From Hyphomicrobiales bacterium (lineage in GTDB: Bacteria > Pseudomonadota > Alphaproteobacteria > Rhizobiales > Rhizobiaceae): 64,000 nt of DNA. This document shows, piece by piece, positions 49,816-59,506 of the stretch (position 1 is the stretch's first letter; each line of letters begins with the position of its first letter). Location of the stretch: positions 156,745 through 220,744 of the forward strand of contig UCNG01000014.1 in NCBI GenBank assembly GCA_900473915.1. Direction: 5' to 3'. The notes beneath the pieces were generated by a model that ran no database searches, had not been told where the DNA came from, and worked only from the letters and a program-made list of their open reading frames with translations. The position numbers and the translations under genes were made by a program.

Positions 49816-51229
49816 TGGAACCTCCAGCCAGTTCGATGTGAGTACCGTTTGCTCGTTCTGAATGGGTCCGCCTGACCTTTTGCGGTAATGCGATCTTCGC
49901 ATCGCTAAGATGCCGGACCGGTGTTGGGCGTCCGATTGCCGAAACATGAAAGCCGAGCTCTTCAGCTGCACCGGGTTCGAAAGCATTTCTAAGGTCCACC
50001 AGAACCGGCCGGCGCACGAGCTTCTTCAAACGCGACAGGTCAAGCCTGCGGATGCTGTCCCACTCCGTGATGACGACGATTGCATCGGCATCGCGGGCGC
50101 ATTCGTAGGCGTCATCACAAAACTCCACATCGGTGAGAATTTTGCTTGCGTTTTCTATCCCCACGGGATCGTACGCCCGAACGCTTGCGCCGAAACGCTG
50201 CAATGTTTCAATTAACGGGACCGACGGCGCGTCACGCATATCGTCGGTATCCGGCTTGAAGGTGAGCCCCAGAACAGCAATCGTCCGCCCCTCGATGTCG
50301 CCGTCGAGCGCATCCATGACCTTCAAAGCCATGCGGCGCTTGCGCGCTTCATTTGCTGTAACCGTTTCCTGTACGATCCGCACGGCGACACCATAATCCT
50401 GAGCCGTGCGCAAAAGCGCCATTGTGTCCTTGGGAAAACAGGAGCCACCATAGCCGGGTCCGGCATTGAGGAAACTCGTTCCGATCCGTTTGTCGAGGCC
50501 CATTCCGAGCGCCAGTTCACGAACATTGCTGCCAACCTGTTCACAGAGATCAGCCAGCTCATTGATGAAGGTGATCTTGGTCGCCAGAAACGCGTTGGCG
50601 GCATATTTGATCAATTCCGAAGTGCGGCGCTGCGTTACAACGATCGGAGCATTTTGCGCTTCAAGCGGTGCGCTGTAGAGTTCCATGAGGACCTTGCGGG
50701 CGCGCTCGTCCTCGACGCCGATAACGACGCGGTCCGGCTCCAGGAAATCACGGATGGCAACGCCCTCGCGCAGAAATTCGGGATTTGACGCCACCGAGAA
50801 AGTGCTAGCGTTGCGGACCGAGCCGATGATTTTCTGCACCTCGTCGCCGGTGCCGACAGGCACGGTGGATTTCGTCACCACAACCGTGTGATTGTCGATC
50901 AACGGCGCCAGTTCGCGTGCCGCCATGTAAACGAAGGAAAGGTCTGCATCTCCGGAACCGGGCCGTGGCGGCGTACCAACAGCGATAAAGACGACAGTTG
51001 CACCCTTCACTGCCTCTGCCAGATTACCAGTGAAGCTCAAACGCCCTTCGGCCACGTTGAATTCAACGAGTTCATCCAGGCCTGGCTCATAGATCGGCAA
51101 GATTCCGCTTTTAAGACTATTAATCTTTTGTTGGTTCTTGTCGACGCACACGACTTCGTGGCCCCAGCTTGCAAAACAAGTCCCGCTGACCAATCCGACA
51201 TAGCCGGTTCCAATAACAGCAATCTTCAT
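49802..51229 (-). CDS. UDP-glucose 6-dehydrogenase
   Basis: 475 residues. Oxidises UDP-glucose to UDP-glucuronate in two NAD+ steps. MKIAVIGTGYVGLVSGTCFA opens the Rossmann domain, STVPVGTGDEV near 118-128, the catalytic cysteine is in GPGYGGSCFPKDT near residue 265, and the closing domain has LGLTFKPDTDDMRDAPS. Start at 51229 by homology; the frame continues to 51514 without family resemblance. It supplies the substrate of the decarboxylase gene at 54203. A tail of about 40 residues (QKVRRTHSERANG) exceeds the usual length. Confidence 0.95.
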   Translation of the reverse strand: MKIAVIGTGYVGLVSGTCFASWGHEVVCVDKNQQKINSLKSGILPIYEPGLDELVEFNVAEGRLSFTGNLAEAVKGATVVFIAVGTPPRPGSGDADLSFVYMAARELAPLIDNHTVVVTKSTVPVGTGDEVQKIIGSVRNASTFSVASNPEFLREGVAIRDFLEPDRVVIGVEDERARKVLMELYSAPLEAQNAPIVVTQRRTSELIKYAANAFLATKITFINELADLCEQVGSNVRELALGMGLDKRIGTSFLNAGPGYGGSCFPKDTMALLRTAQDYGVAVRIVQETVTANEARKRRMALKVMDALDGDIEGRTIAVLGLTFKPDTDDMRDAPSVPLIETLQRFGASVRAYDPVGIENASKILTDVEFCDDAYECARDADAIVVITEWDSIRRLDLSRLKKLVRRPVLVDLRNAFEPGAAEELGFHVSAIGRPTPVRHLSDAKIALPQKVRRTHSERANGTHIELAGGSIDNP

Positions 51230-51242
51230 ATGTAATTGTCTC

Positions 51243-53090
51243 TTACTTGCGATTTGAATTGTTGCCGGCATCGGTGCGCCAGCGTGGGTTGAAAATGCTT
51301 TGACGAATGCTACGCCCCCCGACCCCTGCACCGGCCACAGCAAAGCGATCATCGAAGAGAGAAAAGCTCCGAGTTCCCCATGCAAGCGCCTCGATGCCCT
51401 CGCGTCCACGCTCGACAGATGCAAGGGCCGGCAGCGCGACGAGAGCAACAAGACTTGCTGCGAGAGCTGGGCGATAGATGCGTGTTTTGTAGCGAACCGT
51501 GTTCTCGCCTGCATGCTGTACGACGATGACGAATAGGAGCACCGTGTAGATCAGCGCATTGATGATCGCGAAGATGTAGAACCCCCGAGATTCATCGCTG
51601 GCGTCGGGTATGAGCAATACCGGCATGATCGAGGTGATAGCGAGGAAGCCATACGGGGCTAGCACACGCAATGGAAGTGGATCCACGTCGGCTGCGCCCT
51701 TCGGTGTCACGCGGAAATCCACGAAGGAACCCGTTGCCCAGTCACGCACGGCAGCAAGCGTGCCAGCCAGCGCCCATGGCCAGCGTGCGAACAAAAAAAA
51801 CGTCATTTCAAGGCTGAGAACCCTCGCATTGTAAGGACGGAAAGTTCCCGAATTGCGCCAGCGGTATGCCAAAAGGATCAATATGATCGCCTGTGGCAGG
51901 AAGTGGCTCAAGAAATCGGGATAGGTCACGCCGACGAAATTCTCGCCCATCACCAAGGCCGCTATAGGCAAGATGAACATCAATGCCATGAAGAACGAAA
52001 ATAGCGGATACCAGAACTGAGAGAACAGGAACTGGAACTTCAGTCGCGGGGGCAAAGTGCGGACGAACTTCGGAGAATATTGCAGCAGGAGCATCACCAG
52101 GCTGCGAGACCATTGGAACTCCTGGGTCACAAGATCAGCAAAGGTGCGCGGCCCGTCACCGTGAGCGATGGCGTCGAGAGCATGTGCTCCACGCCACCCA
52201 TAAGAATTCATCATGAGCGTGGTGGAATGATCTTCCGCCAGTTCCGGCCCAAGACCGCCAATCTCACGCAAGGCAATGGTGCGGACGGCATAATGCGATC
52301 CTATGCAAAGCGGTGCGAGACCGTTGTTGTAACCAGCCTGTAACGAACCATGCATGCTGGCTTCTGCATAAAGGCGCCCTCGCGCCGACCAGCTCTCCGC
52401 AGCATTGCGATCGCAGATGCTGGGGGCCGAAACATAACCAATTGCGGGATCCGCAAATGGGCGCAGCATCTGGAACAGATAACCCGGTTCAGGAACGTGA
52501 TCGGCGTCGAGCTGCACCACGAAATCATAAAGCTCATAACCGTAATGATCGTAGAAGAAGGCCAGATTGCCTTCCTTGCAGCGCGTACGACGCGGCCAGG
52601 TTTGTCGATGATAATCGGTGCGTCCCTTGCGGGTAGAAATGAAAACCCCGTTCGCCCTGCACCAGGCAATCGTTTCGGGAGACGGATCCTCATCGGCCAA
52701 CCATGTGTCGTGCGGCACGTCTTGCGCCAGCATGGCATGCAGGGTCTCTGCTACCACGGGAAATGGTTCTGACGGAGCTTTCGTCACGACCATTGCGATC
52801 CGGCTGCCTTTCGGCAGGCTCAGCGGCCCGTTCGGACGGGTCGCGCGAAAGAAGAGCACGATGAAATAGATTGGCAACAGCGTCACCCACATCAGGATCG
52901 CCGTAACCACAACGGTGCCGCCAAGCTGAATATGGTTGGCAGGCTCCAGCCACCAACTCCAGAAGTACAGCAGCGCCGCCATCCAAAGTCCCGCGCCGAA
53001 CAGGTATTCAGCCCGCTGCCAGCCGGTAAAAATCGGCACCATCAACGGCACTGTGTGGACGGCGCCGTCGTCTTTCCTGAAAGTTCTCAA
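51243..53090 (-). CDS. Membrane-bound family 2 glycosyltransferase (polysaccharide synthase)
   Basis: 615 residues. Two membrane helices (about 28-80) lead into a cytoplasmic GT-A domain: ADEDPSPETIAW, the DxD QLDADHVPEPGYLFQ near 195-209, the catalytic-base region GPELAEDHSTTLM, and QEFQWSRSL in place of the canonical QxxRW. A C-terminal bundle of six or more helices forms the channel, as in cellulose and hyaluronan synthases. No PilZ domain is attached, so cyclic-di-GMP control would have to be transcriptional. Overlaps the epimerase stop by four bases. Confidence 0.92.
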   Translation of the reverse strand: MRTFRKDDGAVHTVPLMVPIFTGWQRAEYLFGAGLWMAALLYFWSWWLEPANHIQLGGTVVVTAILMWVTLLPIYFIVLFFRATRPNGPLSLPKGSRIAMVVTKAPSEPFPVVAETLHAMLAQDVPHDTWLADEDPSPETIAWCRANGVFISTRKGRTDYHRQTWPRRTRCKEGNLAFFYDHYGYELYDFVVQLDADHVPEPGYLFQMLRPFADPAIGYVSAPSICDRNAAESWSARGRLYAEASMHGSLQAGYNNGLAPLCIGSHYAVRTIALREIGGLGPELAEDHSTTLMMNSYGWRGAHALDAIAHGDGPRTFADLVTQEFQWSRSLVMLLLQYSPKFVRTLPPRLKFQFLFSQFWYPLFSFFMALMFILPIAALVMGENFVGVTYPDFLSHFLPQAIILILLAYRWRNSGTFRPYNARVLSLEMTFFLFARWPWALAGTLAAVRDWATGSFVDFRVTPKGAADVDPLPLRVLAPYGFLAITSIMPVLLIPDASDESRGFYIFAIINALIYTVLLFVIVVQHAGENTVRYKTRIYRPALAASLVALVALPALASVERGREGIEALAWGTRSFSLFDDRFAVAGAGVGGRSIRQSIFNPRWRTDAGNNSNRK

Positions 53091-54073
53091 GAGAGTACCT
53101 CCAGACCGAAGAAGGGAGCAGCTGTGCGAATGATCGTGTCGAGATCGGAGTGAATCGTCTTGAAGCCAAGCTTCTCCGCGGCAAGCGACGGATCAGCATA
53201 GAGCACGGGTGGATCGCCCGCGCGCCGCGCGCGCATTGCAACCGGCACTTCGCGGCCGGTCACCCTGCTGATGGCATCAAGGATTTCCTTGACGGAGGTG
53301 CCCCGCCCGCTGCCGAGATTGACTGCAAGGTTGCCACGATTGTTGATCAGATGTTCAACAGCGAGCACATGCGCACGTGCCAGATCGGTGACATGAATAT
53401 AGTCGCGAATGCAGGTGCCATCCGCTGTATCGTAATCGTCGCCATAAACTTCCAGAACATCAATACATCCGACCGCCGCCATCATGGCCCGGGGAATCAG
53501 ATGTGTTTCCGGATCGTGCGCCTCGCCCAGTTCGCCTTCTACGTCTGCGCCGGAGGCGTTGAAATAGCGCAAGGCAACATAATGCATTCCGTAAGCGGCC
53601 GCATAATCGGCCAGCATTTCCTCAGCGATCAGCTTTGTCCGCCCATAAGGATTGATGGGACGCTGCACTTCGCCTTCGCATATCGGTAATTGATCTGGAA
53701 TCCCGTAGGTCGCACAGCTGGAAGAGAAAATCACATTGCGTCCACCGGTTCTGCGGCATGCCTCCAGCAAAGACTGCGTCCCGCTGACATTGTTTTGATA
53801 ATATTTGGCGGGGTTTTCGACAGACTCACCGACATAGGCGGAAGCGGCGAAGTGAATGACGGCGGCGGGATCGTGTTCTTCGATCGTGTCGATCAGCAAA
53901 CGTGTGTCGAGGATATCACCCTCGACAAAGTCTCCCCAACGGATGGATGCCAGATGTCCCGTCGAGAGATTATCATAGACAACAGGCTCGTAACCCTGCC
54001 TGGCAAGAAGCTTGACCGTATGGCTGCCGATAAAGCCTGCCCCACCGGCAACCAACACCGTTTTCTTAGTCAT
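53087..54073 (-). CDS. GalE-family UDP-sugar 4-epimerase, probable UDP-xylose 4-epimerase
   Basis: 328 residues, extended SDR. NAD motif VAGGAGFIGSHTVKLL, active-site SSSCATYG near 120-127 and YGRTKLIAEE (YxxxK) near 147-156, ANLAVNLGSGRGTSVKE in the C-terminal half. GalE-type enzymes invert C4 of UDP-glucose; placed between the UDP-xylose-forming enzyme and the synthase, this one more likely makes UDP-arabinose, as Uxe does in Sinorhizobium meliloti. Coupled to the glycosyltransferase gene (ATGA). Confidence 0.87.
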   Translation of the reverse strand: MTKKTVLVAGGAGFIGSHTVKLLARQGYEPVVYDNLSTGHLASIRWGDFVEGDILDTRLLIDTIEEHDPAAVIHFAASAYVGESVENPAKYYQNNVSGTQSLLEACRRTGGRNVIFSSSCATYGIPDQLPICEGEVQRPINPYGRTKLIAEEMLADYAAAYGMHYVALRYFNASGADVEGELGEAHDPETHLIPRAMMAAVGCIDVLEVYGDDYDTADGTCIRDYIHVTDLARAHVLAVEHLINNRGNLAVNLGSGRGTSVKEILDAISRVTGREVPVAMRARRAGDPPVLYADPSLAAEKLGFKTIHSDLDTIIRTAAPFFGLEVLS

Positions 54074-54202
54074 CGCTGTCTTTTCCTGGAACGCATAGAA
54101 GTATCTGCGCCGCTAATGCGCAGTGTTCATCGGTTTCACATTTGTGGGTCTGGTGGTTGGATGGCGTTGTCAGTCGCAACGCCATGCCCGTTCGAAGGTG
54201 AC

Positions 54203-55216
54203 TTACGCTGCCTCCGCGAACTTCCCGATAGGATTGGTCAGTTGCCGCTCAAAATAAGCGATCGTTGACCTCAGACCGTCGGCAAGCGCCACGGCGGGTT
54301 CCCATCCGAGTTCACGTTGCGCCACTTCAATATCGGGGCGGCGCTGGCGCGGGTCGTCTATCGGCAGCGGGCGATAGACGATTTTCGAGCGTGAACCGGT
54401 CATATCGATGATCTGCCTTGCCAGTTCGCCGACGGTGAACTCACCGGGATTGCCGATATTGACCGGCGCATGGATCGCCCGGGGGCTATACATTAATCGA
54501 TGGAAGCCCTCGATGAGATCATCCACATAGCAAAAGGAACGGGTCTGCGAACCGTCGCCATAGACGGTGATATCCTGGGACTTCAGTGCCTGTACGATAA
54601 AGTTTGACACGACGCGGCCGTCATCCGGGCGCATACGCGGTCCATACGTATTGAAGATGCGCACAATACGGGTATCGACTCCGTATTGTTGATGAAAATC
54701 ATAGAACAGGGTCTCAGCGGATCGCTTGCCCTCATCATAACAGGCGCGAGGACCGAAAGAATTGACATTGCCCCAATAGTTCTCGGGCTGCGGATGTACA
54801 TGGGGATCACCATAAACTTCCGACGTTGAGGCCTGGAAAATCCGCGCCTGATAGCGAACAGCCAATTCCAGAAGATTGAGCGAGCCAATCACATTCGTCT
54901 TCATCGTATGAACAGGGTCGACCTGATAGTGCGGCGGCGAAGCCGGGCACGCAAGGTTATAGATTTCGTCAACGGGGAGATCGAGAGGCTCCACAATGTC
55001 GTGGCGCACGAAGCTGAACGTGTCAAAGCTCAGAAGGTGTTGCAAGTTCTCCATCCTACCGGTGGAGAAATTATCCACGCAGACCACTGAATGCCCCTCG
55101 TTCAGAAGCCTTTCGCAAAGATGTGAGCCAAGGAAACCAGCACCACCGGCCACCAGAATGCGTCTCACCGATTTCTGATCAGAATTACCGCTTGCTGAAT
55201 TAGTTACTTTACCCAC
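54203..55216 (-). CDS. UDP-glucuronate decarboxylase (UDP-xylose synthase)
   Basis: 337 residues from GTG 55216, which has a CGGAGGC site; a TTG at 55288 in frame lacks one. Extended SDR with [38 protein letters not shown] near 105-125, STSEVYGDP and YDEGKRSAE (YxxxK), and [16 protein letters not shown], all diagnostic of UXS rather than GalE. Converts UDP-glucuronate to UDP-xylose and CO2. First gene of the leftward polysaccharide operon, facing the AraC-type regulator. Confidence 0.93.
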   Translation of the reverse strand: MGKVTNSASGNSDQKSVRRILVAGGAGFLGSHLCERLLNEGHSVVCVDNFSTGRMENLQHLLSFDTFSFVRHDIVEPLDLPVDEIYNLACPASPPHYQVDPVHTMKTNVIGSLNLLELAVRYQARIFQASTSEVYGDPHVHPQPENYWGNVNSFGPRACYDEGKRSAETLFYDFHQQYGVDTRIVRIFNTYGPRMRPDDGRVVSNFIVQALKSQDITVYGDGSQTRSFCYVDDLIEGFHRLMYSPRAIHAPVNIGNPGEFTVGELARQIIDMTGSRSKIVYRPLPIDDPRQRRPDIEVAQRELGWEPAVALADGLRSTIAYFERQLTNPIGKFAEAA

Positions 55217-55660
55217 GAAAGCCTCCGATGGCAGGAAGGATTGTTGGTCGCCATTGACAGATGGACGAAGATACTTGCTTCGAATCAAAACGTATTTTCT
55301 TGTTCAGATATTTTTCTTGAAATCAACTTTGACGGCCATCTAGATATCCGTTACAACCCAGCATGGCGATATCAACTTGTCCGGAAAAGTTTTCAAAACG
55401 TCCATTTTTGCGGGCAATAGAAAATGTCAGCGAGGAGACGGACAAGCGAGTGATTTCGTAAATCACAGATGTGTTCTGGACAATCGCACCCCATGCATTG
55501 GGCTTTGGAGGGCTGAACAGCGGCGACACAAACCATTCATGAGCCATTCAGCTTGGGTAAGTAATGACTGACTGACCACACCATCCATGGGATGTCGCAG
55601 AATGCATGTCGATCCAGAAATGGACGCACTCATTGGAACTATGAAGTTGGAGGTAGGATT
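55217..55660. promoter_or_regulatory. Divergent control region of the polysaccharide operon and its AraC-type regulator
   Basis: A 444-base AT-rich interval without a supported ORF. Two direct copies of TTTTCTTG at 55295-55302 and 55312-55319 (17-bp period) lie about 80-100 bases before the decarboxylase start, a layout typical of AraC-family half sites on one helix face. A long region upstream of the regulator (55330-55600) shows no obvious hairpin. Both promoters should lie here. Confidence 0.45.
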
Positions 55661-56800
55661 ATGAGTGGCAAGGAGGATCTGTTACAACCGGGATTTGTTG
55701 AACGCCGCCGTCATCCACGCGTGTCCAATGCTCCGCTTGGAATCGATAAGGAGAGGAAGGGCATTCTGGTTCCATTACGATTTGGAACAGCAGAGCTTCC
55801 AAAATCCCAGCAGTTTCCTGCCTGGCAGGAGCATATGGCCCCCGTACTGGATTGCCGGTTGCCGGACGGCGCAGATATTCAGAACGGGTTTATTGTCCAG
55901 CAGACGGTGTGGAATCTGGGAGGCATGTTAGTCGTTCAAGAGACCGTTCCGGCCTATGGATACGAACGCTCGCCCCAAAAGATTCGATTCAGTCCGATTG
56001 ATCACTGGCGCATCGCATTCCTCCGCTCAGGTCGCACTTGGACCGAAGTGGACGGCCATGTTGCACAAAATGAGCCGGGCATGATGGAAGTTCGTTCGCT
56101 CGGCCGACCGTTTCGTGGGCGAAGCCTGGCTGTGACAACGATAAGCCTGGTTATCCCCGTTGACCTGTTTTTTGATCAGGGTGGTTTACCGCCAGCCAGC
56201 AACAATGCCGTTATAGGAGGGCATCGGGTTAGTCTGCTTCTGGACTATCTTTCAAGCGTTGAAGCCAACCTCGAACTTTTCACGCATGACGATTTGGCAG
56301 TTGTGAAAGTCCGCCTGCAAGAAATGGTGTTCGATGCTGTTACTGCCTTGGTGGATCGGACTGAGAGCAAAGATCAGCTTTCTCAAGTCGGATTAATGAC
56401 CCGGGCCAGACGCTTCATCCAAAACAATATTTCTTCACCGGATCTGAACATCGACAGGCTCTGCAAGGAACTGGCGATTTCCAGGACGCGGCTTTATGAG
56501 TTATTTGAAGTTACCGGCGGTGTCGCCAACTATATCCGCCGACGTCGCCTTCTCACTGCTCATGCCATGCTGGCAGATCCTACGGGTAGCCAGAAAATTG
56601 CGGACATCGGACTGGCGATTGGCATCGAATCCTCGGCCAATTTCAGCCGCACCTTTACACAGTATTTCGGTTATAGCCCGAGTAGCGTATACAGGAAAAA
56701 TTCTATTGTAGATCAAATTCCTCCTGCGGAGCGGGGAATTATAAAAGATTATCATCAACATACATTTGAAGGCTTGTTGAGGACCCTCGGTCTCTTCTGA
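55661..56800 (+). CDS. cuxR: AraC-type regulator with PilZ-like RxxxR motif (CuxR-like)
   Basis: 379 residues from ATG 55661 (GGAGGTAGG site). The N-terminus carries FVERRRHPRVSN, with the RxxxR spacing (R16, R20) of PilZ cyclic-di-GMP receptors. An AraC_binding_2-like sensor domain follows (about 60-250), then the C-terminal HTH pair (about 265-375: LNIDRLCKELAISRTRLYELF, QKIADIGLAIGIESSANFSRTFTQYFGYSPSSVYR). In S. meliloti, CuxR is an AraC-type activator of the uxs1-uxe polysaccharide operon that binds cyclic-di-GMP in a PilZ-like manner; gene order here matches. The symbol is by analogy. Confidence 0.82.
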   Translation: MSGKEDLLQPGFVERRRHPRVSNAPLGIDKERKGILVPLRFGTAELPKSQQFPAWQEHMAPVLDCRLPDGADIQNGFIVQQTVWNLGGMLVVQETVPAYGYERSPQKIRFSPIDHWRIAFLRSGRTWTEVDGHVAQNEPGMMEVRSLGRPFRGRSLAVTTISLVIPVDLFFDQGGLPPASNNAVIGGHRVSLLLDYLSSVEANLELFTHDDLAVVKVRLQEMVFDAVTALVDRTESKDQLSQVGLMTRARRFIQNNISSPDLNIDRLCKELAISRTRLYELFEVTGGVANYIRRRRLLTAHAMLADPTGSQKIADIGLAIGIESSANFSRTFTQYFGYSPSSVYRKNSIVDQIPPAERGIIKDYHQHTFEGLLRTLGLF

Positions 56801-56989
56801 TCGTGAATCATTGCATAGTCTTGTATCATATAACCTTACGCTACTTGGATGTGCGGCAGACTGGAACACCTAGCCATTCGACCAGTTCGGTCAACGCAAG
56901 TGATCAGAGGAAAAGCAGAGGGCGGATCGTGGTAGCAATCTTCGATATAACCCGCTCAGATAAGACTATCATATAAGCAAGGCTTCGAA

Positions 56990-57376
56990 ATGTTTCGATC
57001 TATCGTCGTATTTATTGCTTCTCTCTTGGGCGCATCTGTGTTTGCCAACGAGGGCACCGCACAGCCAATTCCCGGCACTATTGTCGTCAATATAAAGCTT
57101 TCAGATGATGCCTTTGGCACATCCGGTGAAACGTTCGATCTTTATCCTCTCGAAGATGCCTTGGAAGAGGCAATGGCGGATACCGCAAGTCTCGACGGCC
57201 AAGAAATTGGGGGCGGCTATTTTGCCTGTCGGTTCCATACAGACAATGTCGAAGACGCATTGCATAAAGCGGGCAAGATACTCGCTTCGCACGAATTTCG
57301 TCCACAATCTTACGTCGCCATCACATATTCTGATGGCCGAACCAAACGAATTAATCTGCCGCTAGCGGGCCGCTAG
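56990..57376 (+). CDS. Small exported hypothetical protein
   Basis: 128 residues with a signal peptide (MFRSIVVFIASLLGASVFA, cleavage before NEGTAQP). The mature part is acidic (DLYPLEDALEEAMAD) and ends in alternating beta-type sequence (SYVAITYSDGRTKRINLPL). No family recognised. Base composition is more AT-rich than the flanking operons, and it stands alone between the regulator and the converging racemase gene, so it may be a recent arrival. Ribosome site weak. Confidence 0.6.
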   Translation: MFRSIVVFIASLLGASVFANEGTAQPIPGTIVVNIKLSDDAFGTSGETFDLYPLEDALEEAMADTASLDGQEIGGGYFACRFHTDNVEDALHKAGKILASHEFRPQSYVAITYSDGRTKRINLPLAGR

Positions 57377-57479
57377 GAGATGATGAAGTTGGTATCATTC
57401 AAACGGAGCTCTTCTTGCCTCAAGATTAGGAACGAAGGCGCCTACAAATCTCGGGGCTATTCAGTTTGTCGGATTGAGC

Positions 57480-58205
57480 TTACAAATAACGACGTGGATT
57501 TGCGGCCAGATAGAAAGTGCTGATCAGCGTGTTGATGTCGAACACCGGTAAACCGGATTCAGCCGCAACATGGGATGAAAAAGGGCACATATTCGTGCAT
57601 TCAAACAGAATAGCGCCCGGATTTTCGCAGCCATTCATGAACTCACGCGTCATTTCCAGCATTTCTTCTTTAAGCACTTCTGTATCGAGATAATCGCGGC
57701 CCTCGATGTACGTCTGCGGAAACTCCGCATTTGCCTTCATCCCCTGCACCTGCACCGGGATCACATCGGATGACCAGCCAACGCCTTTAAAATGCGCCTC
57801 ATTCATGTGATGCGCTCGCTCAGTAAAAATACCGATGATTTTGTCTGGAGCCAGCATGGCATGGATAATCGGCGCTTGCATTAATGCGGACGTGAAGACT
57901 GGAATATTAACCGCCGCCGCTATGTCTTGCTGGAACGGCCCCAGGAAGCCGCAACTCGTGGTGATGGCACGCACGCCTTCCGCTTCCAGTTCACGAGCGG
58001 CTTCGATAAATGGTTCGATTAGTTTTGGATCAGGATTGCTGCCCATGATCCGCGTAGCATGAGCTCCTTTCACCGTCTTGTAGCGAACCGGAAAATCATA
58101 GGAAAGCGCATTGCCGATATCGCCGATCGGACGTGGGAAAATCGTGTCCAGCATAAGCACGCCGATCTGCTGGCCATAATTTGTGAAGCCACCTTTGAGC
58201 ATCAT
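57480..58205 (-). CDS. Aspartate/glutamate racemase family protein A
   Basis: 241 residues. The two active-site cysteines of the family are in TTSCGFLG near residue 88 and FECTNMCP near 206. Fold matches Asp/Glu/hydantoin racemases; the N-terminus GVLMLDTIFPRPIGDIGN is shared with the second copy at 60973. Last gene of the leftward D-amino-acid operon, 18 bases after the dehydrogenase gene. Substrate unknown; a racemase or an isomerase/decarboxylase of the same fold is possible. AGAGGAAG site at the start. Confidence 0.85.
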   Translation of the reverse strand: MMLKGGFTNYGQQIGVLMLDTIFPRPIGDIGNALSYDFPVRYKTVKGAHATRIMGSNPDPKLIEPFIEAARELEAEGVRAITTSCGFLGPFQQDIAAAVNIPVFTSALMQAPIIHAMLAPDKIIGIFTERAHHMNEAHFKGVGWSSDVIPVQVQGMKANAEFPQTYIEGRDYLDTEVLKEEMLEMTREFMNGCENPGAILFECTNMCPFSSHVAAESGLPVFDINTLISTFYLAANPRRYL

Positions 58206-58223
58206 TGCTTCTTCCTCTGAAAT

Positions 58224-59480
58224 TTAGTGGCCGAAACGCGCCGGGGAAAAATCGCGAGCGCGTTCGGAGGCAACATTGTTGATTTCCTCGAAAACCATAT
58301 CGGCTGTTTTGGGGGCCGCCGCGATCCCGATATGACCGTGACCGAAGGCGGCAATAATCCCGGGATGGCGGGAAAGTTTGCCGATCACCGGAACGCCATC
58401 TGCGGGTGACGGGCGATGCCCCATCCAGAGTTTGAGATGCTGGAGATCCTGTTTTGCCAGGTTGGGATAACTCGCCAATGCGTGCTTAAGCAGTACCTCC
58501 GAACGTCGCCAGTCGGGAGCTTTCTCCACCGTTGCAAGTTCGACCTGACCGGATAAACGTAAACCCATGTTGGTCGGCGTATTGCCCATACGGCCGGTAC
58601 TCGGCATGATCGGGATGTCGAAGGGAAGTTCATTCATGGGCAACGTCACGTGATAGCCGCGCTCGCTTTGCATCGGCACATAGAAGCCAAGATCCCGCAT
58701 GATGCGACCGGAATGAATGCCCGCCGCAAGCACGATATGGTCCGCGGCAATACTCTCATTATTGTCGAAGACGACACGAGGAGAGACGCCGGTAAGTACC
58801 CTGATGACATTCTTGCGGATGCGATGAACGCCCACTTTTTCCGCCTGCGCGGCGATACCGGCAACATAGCTCCCGGTATCTAGACAATGCGCACCTTCCC
58901 GCACATGAATGGCAAAGCGAAAATTGTTTCCAAGCGCCGGGATACGTTCACGCAGTTCCACCTCTTCCCACTCGTCGAACAGAATGCCGTTATCGCGACG
59001 CAACTGCCAGCTCAGCGCTTCAGCCTCAAAAGCAGCACGATCAGGGTAAGCGTAAAGCAGGCCCCTCTGCACGATGAGATGTGCCTGCCCGGTCTTGCTA
59101 GCCAGATCAAGATGCCGTTTCGGAGCGTCATTGAGCAACCAGTTCAACGTCGCAGCAGTTTTTGTAACTCGTGATCTGGTGGCACCAGCAAGCAGGAAGC
59201 GCAAAAGCCACGGCGTCAGTCGAGGAACCGATTTCCAGTCAAGGGTCAGCGGCCCGTTGCGATCGAGAAGGAACCCAGGAACCTGCCTCCACAGTCCTGG
59301 CATGCTCATCGGAATGATCGAAGCGGGACTAATCCAGCCCCCATTGCCGTAGCTGGCACTTTGTTCGCCACCCGGTTCCGAACCATCACACAGCGTTACC
59401 TTCATGCCTGCCGCAGCGAGCCGCAAGGCGGTGGTGGAGCCGATAATGCCGGCTCCGACGACAATGACATTGCCTGTCAT
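58224..59480 (-). CDS. D-amino acid dehydrogenase, DadA-like
   Basis: 418 residues. FAD motif VIVVGAGIIGSTTALRLAAAGMKVTLCD at 4-31, then SYGNGGWISPASIIPMSMPGLW, the DadA membrane-contact/flavin block, and C-terminal MGHRPSPADGVPVIGKLSRHPGIIAAFGHGHIGIAAAP. DadA-type enzymes oxidise D-amino acids to 2-oxo acids, feeding the respiratory chain. With two racemase-family genes and an importer in one operon, it probably serves catabolism of a D- or L-amino acid via racemisation. Confidence 0.92.
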   Translation of the reverse strand: MTGNVIVVGAGIIGSTTALRLAAAGMKVTLCDGSEPGGEQSASYGNGGWISPASIIPMSMPGLWRQVPGFLLDRNGPLTLDWKSVPRLTPWLLRFLLAGATRSRVTKTAATLNWLLNDAPKRHLDLASKTGQAHLIVQRGLLYAYPDRAAFEAEALSWQLRRDNGILFDEWEEVELRERIPALGNNFRFAIHVREGAHCLDTGSYVAGIAAQAEKVGVHRIRKNVIRVLTGVSPRVVFDNNESIAADHIVLAAGIHSGRIMRDLGFYVPMQSERGYHVTLPMNELPFDIPIMPSTGRMGNTPTNMGLRLSGQVELATVEKAPDWRRSEVLLKHALASYPNLAKQDLQHLKLWMGHRPSPADGVPVIGKLSRHPGIIAAFGHGHIGIAAAPKTADMVFEEINNVASERARDFSPARFGH

Positions 59481-59506
59481 GACATTTATCCGTTCTGTAC
59501 GTGCAT

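Noticed and set aside
55377-55571. 64-codon frame in the promoter region of the CuxR-like gene
   Set aside because: Lies in AT-rich control DNA, lacks a ribosome site, and its translation resembles nothing known.
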